64,000 bases of DNA from Sphingobium sp. 66-54 (GCA_001899715.1 MKWI01000020.1:1-64000); one strand, 5' to 3'; positions 1-8,852 are shown, counted from the stretch's first letter. Made by a program: numbers and translations. The notes: generated by a model from the letters alone, not told the origin.

Positions 1-41
1 CTTCCCGAAGCCTTGAATCAACCGCGCCCGCGCCGCGCAAG

Positions 42-1220
42 TCAGTTTATGAGTTTACGGCCTAGGAGCAAGAAGAGCGCAGCAGCGACCAGCAACGCGC
101 CCTCGGTCAGATTGGTTTCGACTGTTCCTACGGTCGCACCGACCAGTTCGGCGCGGTTTAGGACGATGTTTACATCGACACCGGGGGGCAGCGTCTTCGA
201 AACCTGATCAATTTTCTCTGTTACAGATTCCGCCACAATCCGGCTGTTCTGATCAATCAGCATGAGCACGGTGCCAATCACCGCTTCCTTGCCGTTCAGA
301 CTGCCAGCGCCGGTCCGCAAATCACCGCCGACCTTGACGTCGGCGATCTGGCCAACCGTGATCGGAACACCGCCGCGCGTTGCCACGACCGCGTTCCTGA
401 TTTCATCGCCGGAGCGCACCCGCGCATCGACACGCACGAGATAGGCTTCACCGCCGCGGTTGAAAAAATTGGCGCCTACCGCAAGGTTGGCATCTTCCAG
501 TGCTTCGCCGAGTTCGCTGTAGGAAATTCCGTAACTAGTCAGTTTGGTCGGATCGGGCTCCACCACGAACGTCTTGGCATAGCCGCCGATCGAGTCGACC
601 CCTGCCACACCGCGCACGGCCTTCAGCTGCGGGCCGATGATCCAGTCTTGGACGGTCCGCAAATATCCGGCTTTGGCAACCTCATCGGTGAGCAACTCGC
701 CCTCAGGCGTAAGATAGCTGCCGTCGGGCTGCCAGCCCGCCTTTCCAGCCATTTTCTTTGCGCCCTTGCCGTCGGGATTGGTGTAGCCGACGGTATACAT
801 GACTATCTCGCCAAGACCGGTTGTCACCGGCCCGATCTGCGGCTGCACGCCATCGGGCAGGTTCTCGGTAACCTGGGTCAGCCGCTCCCCCACCTGTTGC
901 CGTGCGAAATACAAATCGGTAGATTCGGAGAAGATTGCCGTTACCTGACTGAACCCGTTGCGCGAGATGGATCTGGTCGTTTCAAGTCCGGGGATGCCGG
1001 CCAGAGAGATTTCGACCGGGTAGGTGACGAGCTTTTCGATTTCTTCCGGGGACAGACGCGGATCGACCGTATTTATCTGCACCTGGTTGCTGGTGATGTC
1101 CGGCACTGCGTCGATCGGTAGCTTGAACAGCTGCCATGTACCGAGCGCTGCTACCGCCAGGAAGAGGAACAGGACCATCCAGTGGGCGCGGACGGAGAGC
1201 GCAATAAGTCGTGCGATCAT
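42..1220 (-). pseudogene. czcA: Truncated CzcA-type RND heavy-metal efflux permease
   Basis: This is the N-terminal 392 residues of a heavy-metal efflux RND pump, the inner-membrane proton-driven part of a Czc-type tripartite exporter for Zn/Cd/Co. The start (MIARLIALSVRAHWM, then a first membrane helix) and the periplasmic porter region (KLVTYPVEISLAGIPG; residues about 130-190 hold the GWQPDGSYLTPEGELL insert) are normal. Family members are about 1,040 residues. Here the frame leaves the family sequence inside the second membrane helix, after LFLLLG, adds RKLIN and stops at about base 42. Two thirds of the pump are therefore missing, probably through a rearrangement or insertion whose partner lies left of base 60. 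It directly follows czcB with a 3-bp gap. A pump without its C-terminal half should not transport. Confidence 0.85.
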
Positions 1221-1223
1221 GAA

Positions 1224-2384
1224 TTAGTGCTCCTCGCCCGCGCCCTTGCCGAGCTCGGCCTTGAGCAGGAATGCGTTTCTGGTTGCGATCATCTCGCCCG
1301 GTTTCAGACCCGAGACGATCTCGACGCGACCGGCGCTGCGCCGACCCACCGTGACGTTGCGTAAGCGAAAACCCTGTTTGGTGCGCACGAAGACCACGTC
1401 TCGTCCTTCCAGGGTTTGAAGCGCATCTTCGGATATGACGATCGCGTCCGACACTTCGCCACGGCTCGGCAGCAAACGGACACGTACCGGAAGCCCTGGT
1501 TGGAGGCTTCCGGGAACGTCGAGCACGGCTGTGGCCGAACGCGTTTCGCCTGCGAGCCCCGGCGTGATCGCGCGAACCCTGGCCTCGATCGTGCGGCCGT
1601 CGGGCAACTCGACGATAGCCCGATCACCGGGAGCGAGACGCTCCGCATCGGTCGGCCCAACCGCAGCCTCGATTTGCACTTTCGACGGATCGGCGACGCG
1701 GAATAGCTCGGTTTCCGGTTGGACGAATGCGCCAAGACTTACATTTTCGGCAGTTACCCGTCCGGAAACCGGGCTGGCGACAATCGCACCGCTGCCATCG
1801 CCCGTGACATTCGCGGCCCTCGCAGCGACCTGGGCACGCCGAGCTTCTGCTGCTGCAACCCCGGCCTCCGCCTGCGCCTGTTCATAATCGACGCGGGCCG
1901 ACACCTTCTGTTCATAGAGTTGCCGCTCCCGAGCGAGATTGCGCTGGGCGAGCACCGCGCGTGCTTCGGCCGCTGCCTTGTCCGCCGCGATCTGAGCGGC
2001 ATCTCGGCTTTGGACAATGGCCAGCGCCTCTCCGGCACGAACTGGATCACCCAGCCGTTTGTACACACGAGTAACAGCGCCGCCGGCGCGCGCGGTGACG
2101 ATCGCCTCACCATTCGGTGCTGCGGCAACAGTGGCCTGGGCAATAATTTCCGATCCAAGTCCACCAGCGCGCACCGCTTCTACGGCGATATCGGCAGCGC
2201 GGATCGCACCGGCTGTCATAGGCAGGCTGTCGGCGTGAGCTTCGGCGTCTTCTTCCGCCTTTTCGCCACTTTGGGTGTCGGCAGCCGGGTCTGCGGTGCA
2301 GCGGGCGACCGAAAAGCCGCCGACTGCTGCGAGCAGCACGGCACCAGCCACACCGCCGAGGAGGCGTTTGTCCTGTGTGATCAT
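1224..2384 (-). CDS. czcB: CzcB-type periplasmic adaptor (membrane fusion protein)
   Basis: A 386-residue membrane fusion protein that links the RND pump to the outer-membrane channel across the periplasm. It opens with a membrane anchor (LLGGVAGAVLLAAVGGFSVARC, residues about 8-29; the Cys could be lipidated). It then has a biotinyl-lipoyl-like half (TRVYKRLGDPVRAGEAL), an Ala-rich alpha hairpin (residues about 130-200) and the second lipoyl half (IVASPVSGRVTAENVSLG). An acidic/His stretch (EKAEEDAEAHAD) after the anchor is common in Czc adaptors. The start has a GGAG box upstream. It lies between czcC and the broken czcA on the same strand. The exact metal cannot be told from sequence. Confidence 0.9.
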   Translation of the reverse strand: MITQDKRLLGGVAGAVLLAAVGGFSVARCTADPAADTQSGEKAEEDAEAHADSLPMTAGAIRAADIAVEAVRAGGLGSEIIAQATVAAAPNGEAIVTARAGGAVTRVYKRLGDPVRAGEALAIVQSRDAAQIAADKAAAEARAVLAQRNLARERQLYEQKVSARVDYEQAQAEAGVAAAEARRAQVAARAANVTGDGSGAIVASPVSGRVTAENVSLGAFVQPETELFRVADPSKVQIEAAVGPTDAERLAPGDRAIVELPDGRTIEARVRAITPGLAGETRSATAVLDVPGSLQPGLPVRVRLLPSRGEVSDAIVISEDALQTLEGRDVVFVRTKQGFRLRNVTVGRRSAGRVEIVSGLKPGEMIATRNAFLLKAELGKGAGEEH

Positions 2385-2523
2385 TCAACATCTCCGAATA
2401 TCATGTGAGCTGGCCGCGACAGGTTGCGCTTCGCTGCGAGCCGTGAGGCAGTGGTTGAGGAATGCGGGATGGCGCAGGCTGTCGGTGATGACAGGGGGTT
2501 GCGAATCTCCGAGACAAACGCGG

Positions 2524-3831
2524 TCATTGGCCTATGTCCGCAGCATCAGCGGCCGCAGCCTGGCGCGCCAGGGTAGCCTGGGCTTCCGCCCGGGCGCGGC
2601 GCGCCGCTATGAGTTCGCCCTGGGTCGAGGCATAAGCCTGCTGCGCGTCGAGCAATTCGATCAGCGAGGATTTGCCGGCCCGGTAGGACAGCTGCGCAAG
2701 ACGCAACGCTTCGCGCGCTTGACCGATGCCGCTTCCTTCGAGAGCGGCGACCCGCGCCTCGGCCGCGTCCAGGGCCGCGCGCGCGTTGGCGATTTCAGCC
2801 TGCGTGTTGGCGAGCACGCTGTTGCGGCGTGCCTCCGCTCCCTGCACACCCGATCGCGCGGCGGCGACATTGCCCTGGTTGCGATCAAAGACGGGAAGCG
2901 GCACCGAAAGGCTGGCGATCAAAGCGCGGTCGCCGGTTTCGCGCAATTGGCGCACGCCAACACCGACGGACGGATCGAGCCGACCCTCCGCGCGGGCCTG
3001 ACGCAGCTCGGCATCGGCAATGACCCGTTCCGCTTCGGCAAGGCGTACATCGAGCGTCGCCATTGCATCGACAGTGGCTGGCGGGGCCAGCATGTCGCTG
3101 CCGGCGAGCTCTGTAGGAGGAACATCGACCCCAAGGAGCGCAGCAAGCGATCGGCGGGCGGCCGCCTCATCGGCTTCGGCCGCACGCAGCGCCGCGGTTG
3201 CTTGTGCAAGCGCCGCCTCGGCACGCAAACCGCGCAGCGGTGGTTCCTTTCCTGCGTCAACGAGTTCGCGTGCGACGCGAGATAGCTCGCGCGCCCGGTC
3301 TTCATTTTCCCGCGCGAGCGCCAGATTGTCGCGCGCGGCTACGCCAAGCGCGAAGAGATTGCGGACCTGCTGGCCGAGATCGGCGCGAGAGATCGCGAAG
3401 CGATATTCCTGGGCGGCGAGTTCGGCCTCGGCAAGTGTCATTCTCGCCTTTCGCCTACCGCCGAGGTCGAGTCTCTGGTTGACCGAAACCGTGGTCTCGG
3501 TGCCATTGAAGCCCGAATAGGGTCCGGTGCCCGCGAAATTCTCGACTTCGACGTCCAGGACTGGATTGAAGCGGAAGCGTGCCTGGCGCAGGAGACCGCG
3601 CGCAGCTTCGACGTCGGCGCGGGCTGCGATAAGGGCCGGAGATCTTGCCTCAGCTTCCTCGAGCGCGCGGGCAAGTGTCAGGACTGCGGGTAACGGCCCA
3701 GTGCGGACCTCGGGCGGGATAGCTGGTGCCGGGGGACCGGCAACCGCTGGGTCCGCCACCTGCGCTGCAGCGGGGGTGGCTGATGTGGCCACAAGCGCCG
3801 CAACAATGGCGGACGCAAACAGAACATGCAT
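2524..3831 (-). CDS. czcC: CzcC-type TolC-family outer-membrane efflux channel
   Basis: A 435-residue outer-membrane factor of the TolC family that completes the CzcCBA exporter. It begins with a clear signal peptide (MHVLFASAIVAALVATSATPAAAQ) and then shows the long Ala/Glu/Arg-rich coiled coils of this family in two repeats, with the conserved VSVNQRLDLGGRR and SVPLPVFDRNQGN turns that precede the beta strands. An AGGAG box lies about 10 bases before the start. It is first in the czcCBA order, downstream of a small His/Cys exported protein, with 139 bp before czcB. Confidence 0.9.
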   Translation of the reverse strand: MHVLFASAIVAALVATSATPAAAQVADPAVAGPPAPAIPPEVRTGPLPAVLTLARALEEAEARSPALIAARADVEAARGLLRQARFRFNPVLDVEVENFAGTGPYSGFNGTETTVSVNQRLDLGGRRKARMTLAEAELAAQEYRFAISRADLGQQVRNLFALGVAARDNLALARENEDRARELSRVARELVDAGKEPPLRGLRAEAALAQATAALRAAEADEAAARRSLAALLGVDVPPTELAGSDMLAPPATVDAMATLDVRLAEAERVIADAELRQARAEGRLDPSVGVGVRQLRETGDRALIASLSVPLPVFDRNQGNVAAARSGVQGAEARRNSVLANTQAEIANARAALDAAEARVAALEGSGIGQAREALRLAQLSYRAGKSSLIELLDAQQAYASTQGELIAARRARAEAQATLARQAAAADAADIGQ

Positions 3832-3895
3832 GTACGAAGAACTCCTGACAAACCGAAGTCGCGCGCCCGGGCTCGGCCGGGCGAAGCTTCAGCTG

Positions 3896-4231
3896 TCAGG
3901 CTATCGGAGGTCGGAAGGTGTCAGAGCGGGTCGGTGGAGAGAGGCTTGTGCCGTTTCGTGTCGGCACAGCCTTGACCGAAACCACGGGCACGGGTTCGGG
4001 CTTCGCCCCGACCGGAATTCCGACATGGTGACAATGGCAGCCGTGAAAATTGGCCGACGCCTTGGAAGGGTCGGACGGGCCGTCGTCATTCTTTTTCGAG
4101 AAGTTCTCGCAACCGCCGATAGATGCAACAGCGCTGGTGCCCACGCCCAGCTCAGTTGCGTGCGCCATTGTCCCCGCCGTCACACCGAGGGCGAGGAAAA
4201 GACCGAGAATGATGGAAAGCCAGCCCTTCAT
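3896..4231 (-). CDS. Small exported His/Cys-containing protein ahead of czcCBA
   Basis: A 111-residue protein. The listed ORF starts 17 codons earlier, but MKGWLSIILGLFLALGVTAGTMAHA at this start is a good signal peptide, so the internal ATG is preferred. The mature part is short and contains CENFSKK and FHGCHCHHVG, a Cys/His cluster that could bind a soft metal, and has a Pro/Thr-rich tail. It lies just upstream of czcC on the same strand, so it is probably part of the czc transcript. I know of no defined function; periplasmic metal binding is an inference from composition and neighbours. Confidence 0.65.
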   Translation of the reverse strand: MKGWLSIILGLFLALGVTAGTMAHATELGVGTSAVASIGGCENFSKKNDDGPSDPSKASANFHGCHCHHVGIPVGAKPEPVPVVSVKAVPTRNGTSLSPPTRSDTFRPPIA

Positions 4232-4545
4232 CGCCTGCGCGTCTAGCCTCTTATGAGCTGGAAAGAAAGAGGGTAATTCCACATCTGCCCAAAATCACTT
4301 GGCAAACAGTGTTCGCCTATCTTCATGATATGGTGTGACATCATGTGTCGAGGCTGACCATCTTGTTTCGTTATTTTCGTTTGACTGAATCTATACCCGT
4401 AAAGTTGATTAAGAAATCTCAGAACGATCTCTCTCTTCCAGAGTGGCGGATTGCCAATCATATATTGTACTTGATGTCGATAGCGTGCTTGAGTTGCTCG
4501 CCTTGCCTCATCGGTTTCCGGCCGATCCGATGAATAAACCAGCGT
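4232..4545. other. Intergenic region, lower GC, between czc operon and ynfA
   Basis: About 314 bp with visibly more A/T than its surroundings and no convincing gene. It must hold the promoter for the czc operon on the minus strand. A 6-bp inverted repeat (CATGAT, 10-base spacer, ATCATG) is at 4324-4345. The 11-mer TGACATCATGT at 4336-4346 also occurs in the copA operator at about 20600, though the flanks differ. No clear -35/-10 pair stands out. Confidence 0.4.
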
Positions 4546-4872
4546 TCAAGCTGTACGCGGCCCCAACAGGATCACGCCCGCGCCAACCAGACAGATCAAC
4601 GCTCCCCATACATCCCAACGGTCGGGACGCACGCCCTCGACCGCCCAGAGCCATAGCAGGGAAGCGCTGATGTAAACGCCTCCATATGCGGCATAGGCGC
4701 GCCCCGCCGCATCGCTATCGATCAGCGTCAACAGCCATGCGAACAGCGCGAGCGACACCATCCCCGGGGCTATCCAGAGAGGCGATCGGTCAAGTCTCAG
4801 CCACGCCCAGAAAGCGAAGCATCCGGCGATTTCGGCCAATGCAGCCGCCGCATAGGCAAATGGCGTCAACAT
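4546..4872 (-). CDS. ynfA: YnfA/UPF0060 family small membrane protein
   Basis: A 108-residue integral membrane protein with four predicted helices, matching the YnfA (UPF0060) family of the drug/metabolite transporter superfamily. Typical motifs are [14 protein letters not shown] near the N-terminus, [19 protein letters not shown] in the middle and [25 protein letters not shown] at the end. The ORF track joins it to a 386-residue frame, but only the part from this ATG looks like a protein; the rest is antisense to the FTR1 gene. Its substrate is unknown; it often travels with metal and toxic-compound resistance genes. It lies 160 bp downstream of the FTR1 gene on the same strand. Confidence 0.85.
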   Translation of the reverse strand: MLTPFAYAAAALAEIAGCFAFWAWLRLDRSPLWIAPGMVSLALFAWLLTLIDSDAAGRAYAAYGGVYISASLLWLWAVEGVRPDRWDVWGALICLVGAGVILLGPRTA

Positions 4873-5032
4873 CAGCCCTTCTCCCTGGTTGAATACCCCA
4901 AGGAATAGGGCAATCGAGCAAACGGATTGATCGGAAGCACTGGATGCCTTTCCGCAGGATGGCAACCAGCAGATGCTGGCACCCGAAAGACAGCAGATGA
5001 GCGCCGCGTGTGCAAGCTGGATGTAAGAGTGC

Positions 5033-6976
5033 CTATTCAGCAACCGTGTTGGCGGCAGCGTGCTTGCGCCCGTTGTACCAGAACCCGAGCCACAAAATCG
5101 CCAGCGCGAGGAACTGGAGCAGCAGCGGCTGCAATGACGGGAAGATGCCCAGCATCGAGAGCCTCGGCACATGCGCGACCGGCGTGATGTCGATGAGCCC
5201 GGCCTCCTGAAGCGCGGCCGTGCCCTTGCCGGCGAGCACCACCGCGAGGATGGCGATGAGCACCGAGCTGTAGGCGAAGAATTTCCCGATCGGCAGTGAG
5301 CGGCTGTAACGCAGCATCGCCCAAGCAACCACCGCGAGCACCGCGACCGCGGTTGCCGCACCTGCCGCGATGACGCTCCCGCGCCCTTGTGCTGCCAATG
5401 CTGCGAAGAACAAGATCGTCTCGAACGCCTCGCGATAGACGACGAGAAAGGCAAGGCCGAACAGGAACCAGGCAGAGCGGCGCGATAGAGCCTTGCCCAG
5501 CGCTTCGCGTATATAGCGCTGCCAGCTCTCGGCATGCGACTTGCCGTGCATCCATATGCCGACCGAGACCAGCACCAAGGCTGCAAAGAGCGAGCCGAAC
5601 CCTTCGGTGAGCTCGCGGCTCGCGCCGCTGATCGCAATTGCATAGGTGGCGACCGCCCAGGTCGCGCCGCCCGCCACCAGCGCGGCGATCCAACCGCCAT
5701 GGACATAGGGTAGCACCTCGGGGCGGTCGGCCTTGCGCAGGAATGCGATCATCGCAACGACGATCAGCAGGGCCTCCAGCCCCTCGCGCAGCAGAATGGT
5801 GAGCGCACCAATGAAGGTTGAGGCGTCGCTCGCCGCATCCGGAGACAACACGGTCTCTGCGTCTGTGAACAGACCCTCGATCACGGCGGATTTGTCGGCG
5901 AGGACGTCGGCCGGCTCACCGCGCCCGATCGCGGTTCGGAATTCCCCCATCGCGCCCTCGATGCGCGCCATCAGCGTCGCGTCTCGGGCAGTGAGGACCG
6001 GCTCAAGCGGTTCGAATCCGTCGAGATATGCGGAGAGCGCAAGCTGTTCAGCGCCGCGTCTGTCGCCCGCGCGATAGGCGGCAAGGCTCTGGGCAAGCTT
6101 TTCGCGCGCGACCGCGAGCGATGCGGGCGTCGGCGGGCGCAGCGCCTGCGGGTTCGCACGCAGATAGGCGATGACGGCATCCGCCTTGTCCTGCCCGATC
6201 GCGCGGCCGAGCGCCTCCGGCGTCATGCTGGTGAAGGCCTGGAGATCGGGAAAGCGCTGGCGCAGGGCCGGATCGGTCTTCCAGATGCGTTCGCCCGCAA
6301 CAGAATCCTTGAACGCAAAACCGCCGACATAGGCCGAAAGCGCCCAACGGTCTTCCGATGGCAGATGCGCAAAGCTCTGCATCGCCGTGCCGTCGAGGCC
6401 TTGGTCGATCACCTGATAAAGCGCGAACAGGCTGCGCTTGCGCGCACGCTCTGCGTCAGTGAAGGCGATCGGCGGCGGATCCATTCCAATCGTCTGCGGG
6501 CCGTGACCATCGCCCTTGGCGCCGTGGCAGCTCGCGCAATTCTCGGCGTAGAGCGCCGCGCCGCGCGCCGGATCGGGCGCCTTGGCGGGCGCAAGCGGCA
6601 CCGGATAGGCGGCCAGCAAATCGCTAGCCAAGGCTCGCGCCTTCTGCGCCACCGCTTCCGGCGCGGCCTTTGAAGCGATGGCGGCCTCAAGCCCTTGCGC
6701 CTCGGCGATCAGCCTGGCGCGTCCGGGATTCGAAGGGAGGGCCGCGATGCCGGTCCGGATCGTCGCCGAGAATTCGGTCATCTCGGCATATTCGGTCGTA
6801 CTCGTGACGCGGCCGCCCGACACGGCTCCGGCATAGTCGACGGCCACATAGTCGAGAAGCCGCCAAACGGTCTGAACCTCGCCGCCTTGTGCTCGCGCAG
6901 CCGCCGGATGGAGCATGATGCCGCCCAGGGCAGCGAGGAGAAGGGTGAGCAGGCGAAGGCGGAAAAGCAAGACCAC
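5033..6976 (-). CDS. FTR1-family iron/metal permease with periplasmic cytochrome c domain
   Basis: A protein of about 647 residues. After a signal sequence ([24 protein letters not shown]) comes a periplasmic region with a c-type cytochrome domain ([14 protein letters not shown], distal Met in [11 protein letters not shown]). The C-terminal third is an FTR1 permease with several helices and both REXXE motifs (REGLE and REAFE), which carry iron in EfeU/Ftr1. The track start at 6997 is a TTG overlapping the stop of the CDF gene. A GTG at 6976 has GGAG 8 bases upstream and gives a better signal peptide, so it is used here. Translational coupling to the CDF gene places it under the MerR-type promoter at 7645-7675. 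The role of iron uptake in a metal-efflux operon is unclear; it may supply redox-driven Fe, or another metal such as Pb. Confidence 0.85.
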   Translation of the reverse strand: MVLLFRLRLLTLLLAALGGIMLHPAAARAQGGEVQTVWRLLDYVAVDYAGAVSGGRVTSTTEYAEMTEFSATIRTGIAALPSNPGRARLIAEAQGLEAAIASKAAPEAVAQKARALASDLLAAYPVPLAPAKAPDPARGAALYAENCASCHGAKGDGHGPQTIGMDPPPIAFTDAERARKRSLFALYQVIDQGLDGTAMQSFAHLPSEDRWALSAYVGGFAFKDSVAGERIWKTDPALRQRFPDLQAFTSMTPEALGRAIGQDKADAVIAYLRANPQALRPPTPASLAVAREKLAQSLAAYRAGDRRGAEQLALSAYLDGFEPLEPVLTARDATLMARIEGAMGEFRTAIGRGEPADVLADKSAVIEGLFTDAETVLSPDAASDASTFIGALTILLREGLEALLIVVAMIAFLRKADRPEVLPYVHGGWIAALVAGGATWAVATYAIAISGASRELTEGFGSLFAALVLVSVGIWMHGKSHAESWQRYIREALGKALSRRSAWFLFGLAFLVVYREAFETILFFAALAAQGRGSVIAAGAATAVAVLAVVAWAMLRYSRSLPIGKFFAYSSVLIAILAVVLAGKGTAALQEAGLIDITPVAHVPRLSMLGIFPSLQPLLLQFLALAILWLGFWYNGRKHAAANTVAE

Positions 6977-6993
6977 GCAATAAACTCCAAAGA

Positions 6994-7638
6994 TCAAGCC
7001 GTCTGCGCCAGTTCGCGCAGCTCGCCACGCGCGCCGCGGAGGATTTCATAGGCGGAGTGGAGGAAGAGGACCGCGATCACCGAGGCGACCGCGAGGTCGG
7101 GCCAGGCGCTGTCCGTCCACGCGACGAGTCCCGCAGCCACGATCACCGCAACATTGGCCAGCGCATCGTTGCGGCTGAACAGCCAGACCGCGCGTACGTT
7201 GGCATCGCCTTCGCGAAACCGAGAGAGGACCAATGCCGAGGTCACATTCACGATGAGCGCTGCGAGGCCCAGACCTCCCATCAGATCGGCCTCGGGCGCG
7301 ACGGCGGTCAGTGCGCGCCAGAACGCAACACCGATCACGCCCAGCCCCAGCGTCAGCAGGAATACGCCCTGGACAAGGGCGATCCGCGCACGCGCCACAG
7401 TGGTCCAGCCAAGGGCGATGAGCCCTGCCAGCGTGATCGTTCCGTCACCGATGAAATCGAGCGAGTCGGCCTTGAGCGCCTGGCTGTCGGCGATAAACCC
7501 GCCGACGATCTCGCATGCGCCGAAGCCGAGATTGAGCAGCACGACAATCCAAAGCGCACGCCTGTAGGCTGGGTCCTTTTCCGCCCGCGCGCTATCTCCA
7601 GTGCAGCCGCAGCCGCCTGCTTCATCCGAATCTGCCAT
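6994..7638 (-). CDS. Cation diffusion facilitator family divalent metal exporter
   Basis: A 214-residue CDF-type exporter, a proton/metal antiporter in the inner membrane for ions such as Zn, Cd or Co. It has six predicted helices. The metal site residues appear as ADSLDFIGD in helix 2 and RNDALANVAVI in helix 5, that is D-x-x-x-D and N-D rather than the common HxxxD of zinc transporters. The short C-terminus lacks the cytoplasmic dimer domain of full-length CDFs. The N-terminus has a Cys cluster (GGCGCTGD). The ATG lies only 6 bases from the -10 box of its MerR-type promoter, with no Shine-Dalgarno sequence, so a leaderless mRNA is likely. The FTR1 gene follows with overlap. Confidence 0.85.
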   Translation of the reverse strand: MADSDEAGGCGCTGDSARAEKDPAYRRALWIVVLLNLGFGACEIVGGFIADSQALKADSLDFIGDGTITLAGLIALGWTTVARARIALVQGVFLLTLGLGVIGVAFWRALTAVAPEADLMGGLGLAALIVNVTSALVLSRFREGDANVRAVWLFSRNDALANVAVIVAAGLVAWTDSAWPDLAVASVIAVLFLHSAYEILRGARGELRELAQTA

Positions 7639-7644
7639 GTGCTG

Positions 7645-7675
7645 CTTCTACAACCTCCAGTAACTGTAGAAGCAA
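7645..7675 (-). promoter_or_regulatory. MerR-type promoter/operator of the CDF-FTR1 operon
   Basis: On the minus strand a -35 TTGCTT and a -10 TAGAAG are separated by exactly 19 bases containing the core CAGTTACTGGAGG, the overlong spacing that MerR-family activators correct by twisting DNA. The longer inverted repeat GCTTCTACA...TGTAGAAGC (7644-7652, 7665-7673) surrounds it. The core CCTCCAGTAACTG is shared with the operator at 8400-8416 beside the regulator gene. The -10 ends 6 bases before the CDF start codon. Confidence 0.75.
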
Positions 7676-7697
7676 GCATTTCTGCAAATGGTTCGCG

Positions 7698-8384
7698 TTA
7701 TATGCTTTCGGGAACCTTGAAGTGGAACAGGCTGATCGCGCCGGTGAGTGTCGGGATCACCCGCCGGGGGGCCACCGGCGCGCCCACCAGATCGGCCAGA
7801 ATGGCCTCGATCGCGCCATCCGCATTGGGCTGGGTGTCGGTCATGCCATCGAGGCGCTGCACGGTCAGCCGGAACAGCGATCGCATTAATGGCGATGTTT
7901 GCGCCGCGTAATCGGCGATATGTAGCTCTCCGCCGGGTTTCAGGGCTGCGGCCATCGCTGCAACACCGCTTCGCTTTCCTGCGATCGGCACCTGGTGAAA
8001 GACAAGGCTGGAGACCGTCTTGTCGAAGCGCACGCCCAAGGTGGCGGCATCACTTGCAAAACCTTGTCGCCACTCGATCTCCACGTCTGCCTTTCTCGCT
8101 TTGGCTTCGGCGCGATGAAGAACGTCCGGATCAGGATCGAGCCCTATGATCCGAGCACCTGGCGCCCGATCTTTCATCAGGAGCGCAAAGCTGCCCGTGC
8201 CGCAACCGACATCGAGGATGGTTTCGCCGTTGCGCGGCGCCAACTGCTCAAGGAGCGCGGTTCGCCACAGCCGCTCGCGCGTCAGCAGCCTGATCGCCAA
8301 ATCATAGGCGCCGGTCAGTCCGGCTCGCCCAAGGGCGGGCGTGAAGCGCTCATCGGCTGAGACTGTTCTTTCGGGTCTGGACAT
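7698..8384 (-). CDS. Class I SAM-dependent methyltransferase under MerR-type control
   Basis: A methyltransferase of about 228 residues with the Rossmann-fold SAM-binding motif ILDVGCGTGSFALLMKD (about residues 55-70), the acidic loop IIGLDPDPDVL and the later PGGELHIADY strand, as in UbiE-like enzymes. The listed TTG start at 8399 overlaps the promoter, so the ATG at 8384 (MSRPERTV) is used; it lies 6 bases from the -10 box. The gene is divergent from the MerR-family gene and read from that regulator's own operator, so it should be induced by the sensed metal. Its substrate is unknown; a metal(loid), a thiol or a small metabolite are possibilities. Confidence 0.75.
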   Translation of the reverse strand: MSRPERTVSADERFTPALGRAGLTGAYDLAIRLLTRERLWRTALLEQLAPRNGETILDVGCGTGSFALLMKDRAPGARIIGLDPDPDVLHRAEAKARKADVEIEWRQGFASDAATLGVRFDKTVSSLVFHQVPIAGKRSGVAAMAAALKPGGELHIADYAAQTSPLMRSLFRLTVQRLDGMTDTQPNADGAIEAILADLVGAPVAPRRVIPTLTGAISLFHFKVPESI

Positions 8385-8390
8385 GGATAG

Positions 8391-8421
8391 GCTATACAAC
8401 CTCCAGTAACTGGAGGATCAA
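8391..8421 (-). promoter_or_regulatory. MerR-type divergent promoter/operator between methyltransferase and regulator
   Basis: A perfect palindrome CCTCCAGT-A-ACTGGAGG lies at 8400-8416. On the minus strand it sits in a 19-base spacer between -35 TTGATC (8421-8416) and -10 TATAGC (8396-8391), directed at the methyltransferase. The regulator's ATG at 8427 lies 10 bases past the palindrome on the other side, so binding would also autoregulate it. The core matches the CDF operator at 7653-7665. Confidence 0.8.
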
Positions 8422-8426
8422 GAGGC

Positions 8427-8846
8427 ATGACCAAGCGGCTGGCGATCGGTGATCTGGCGCGGCAGACCGGAACCAAAGTCAACACGATCCGCTTCTACGA
8501 GGATATTGGTCTCCTCCCCCGCGCCCTGCGCACCGCCTCGGGACGGCGCACCTACGGCGCTGCGGATGTGCGCCGCCTTGCTTTCATCCGACATAGCCGG
8601 GGGCTTGGCTTCTCGGTCGAGGAGATCCGCTCGCTCCTTGCGCTCGCCGACGAGCCGGAACGCGACTGTGCCGAAGCGGCAGCAATTGCACGCCGCCACC
8701 TCCGGGACATCGAAATGCGGATCGCTCGGCTTGAGACGCTTCGAGATGCACTCGCCGATGTCGCTATTTCCTGCGAAGGAGGCCGCGCCGCAGACTGCCG
8801 AGTGATAGAGGCGATTGCCGGCGCAGAACTGCCTGTTGAGGTCTGA
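8427..8846 (+). CDS. MerR-family regulator sensing a divalent heavy metal
   Basis: A 139-residue MerR-family activator. The N-terminal winged helix is typical (LAIGDLARQTGTKVNTIRFYEDIGLLP, RRTYGAADVRRL), followed by the dimerisation helix and a metal loop. It has Cys81 (RDCAEA), Cys116 and Cys124 (CEGGRAADC). A Cys near position 80 together with the loop pair is the pattern of Zn/Cd/Pb/Hg sensors, whereas Cu(I) sensors have Ser there. It probably controls both its divergent methyltransferase and the CDF-FTR1 operon through the shared palindrome. It resembles CadR/ZntR; the exact inducer is not readable. Confidence 0.85.
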   Translation: MTKRLAIGDLARQTGTKVNTIRFYEDIGLLPRALRTASGRRTYGAADVRRLAFIRHSRGLGFSVEEIRSLLALADEPERDCAEAAAIARRHLRDIEMRIARLETLRDALADVAISCEGGRAADCRVIEAIAGAELPVEV

Positions 8847-8852
8847 AATAGG

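Noticed and set aside
1-41. Insertion-sequence end at the left edge
   Set aside because: The 41 bases left of the truncated czcA are too short to show an inverted repeat or transposase, so no element is called.
4336-4346. 11-mer TGACATCATGT shared with the copA operator, as a second CueR site
   Set aside because: The flanking arms needed for the CueR palindrome are not shared and no matching -35/-10 pair was found; it may be chance.
4546-5706. 386-residue minus-strand ORF taken as one gene
   Set aside because: Only the last 108 residues look like a protein (YnfA); the rest overlaps the FTR1 gene in another frame.
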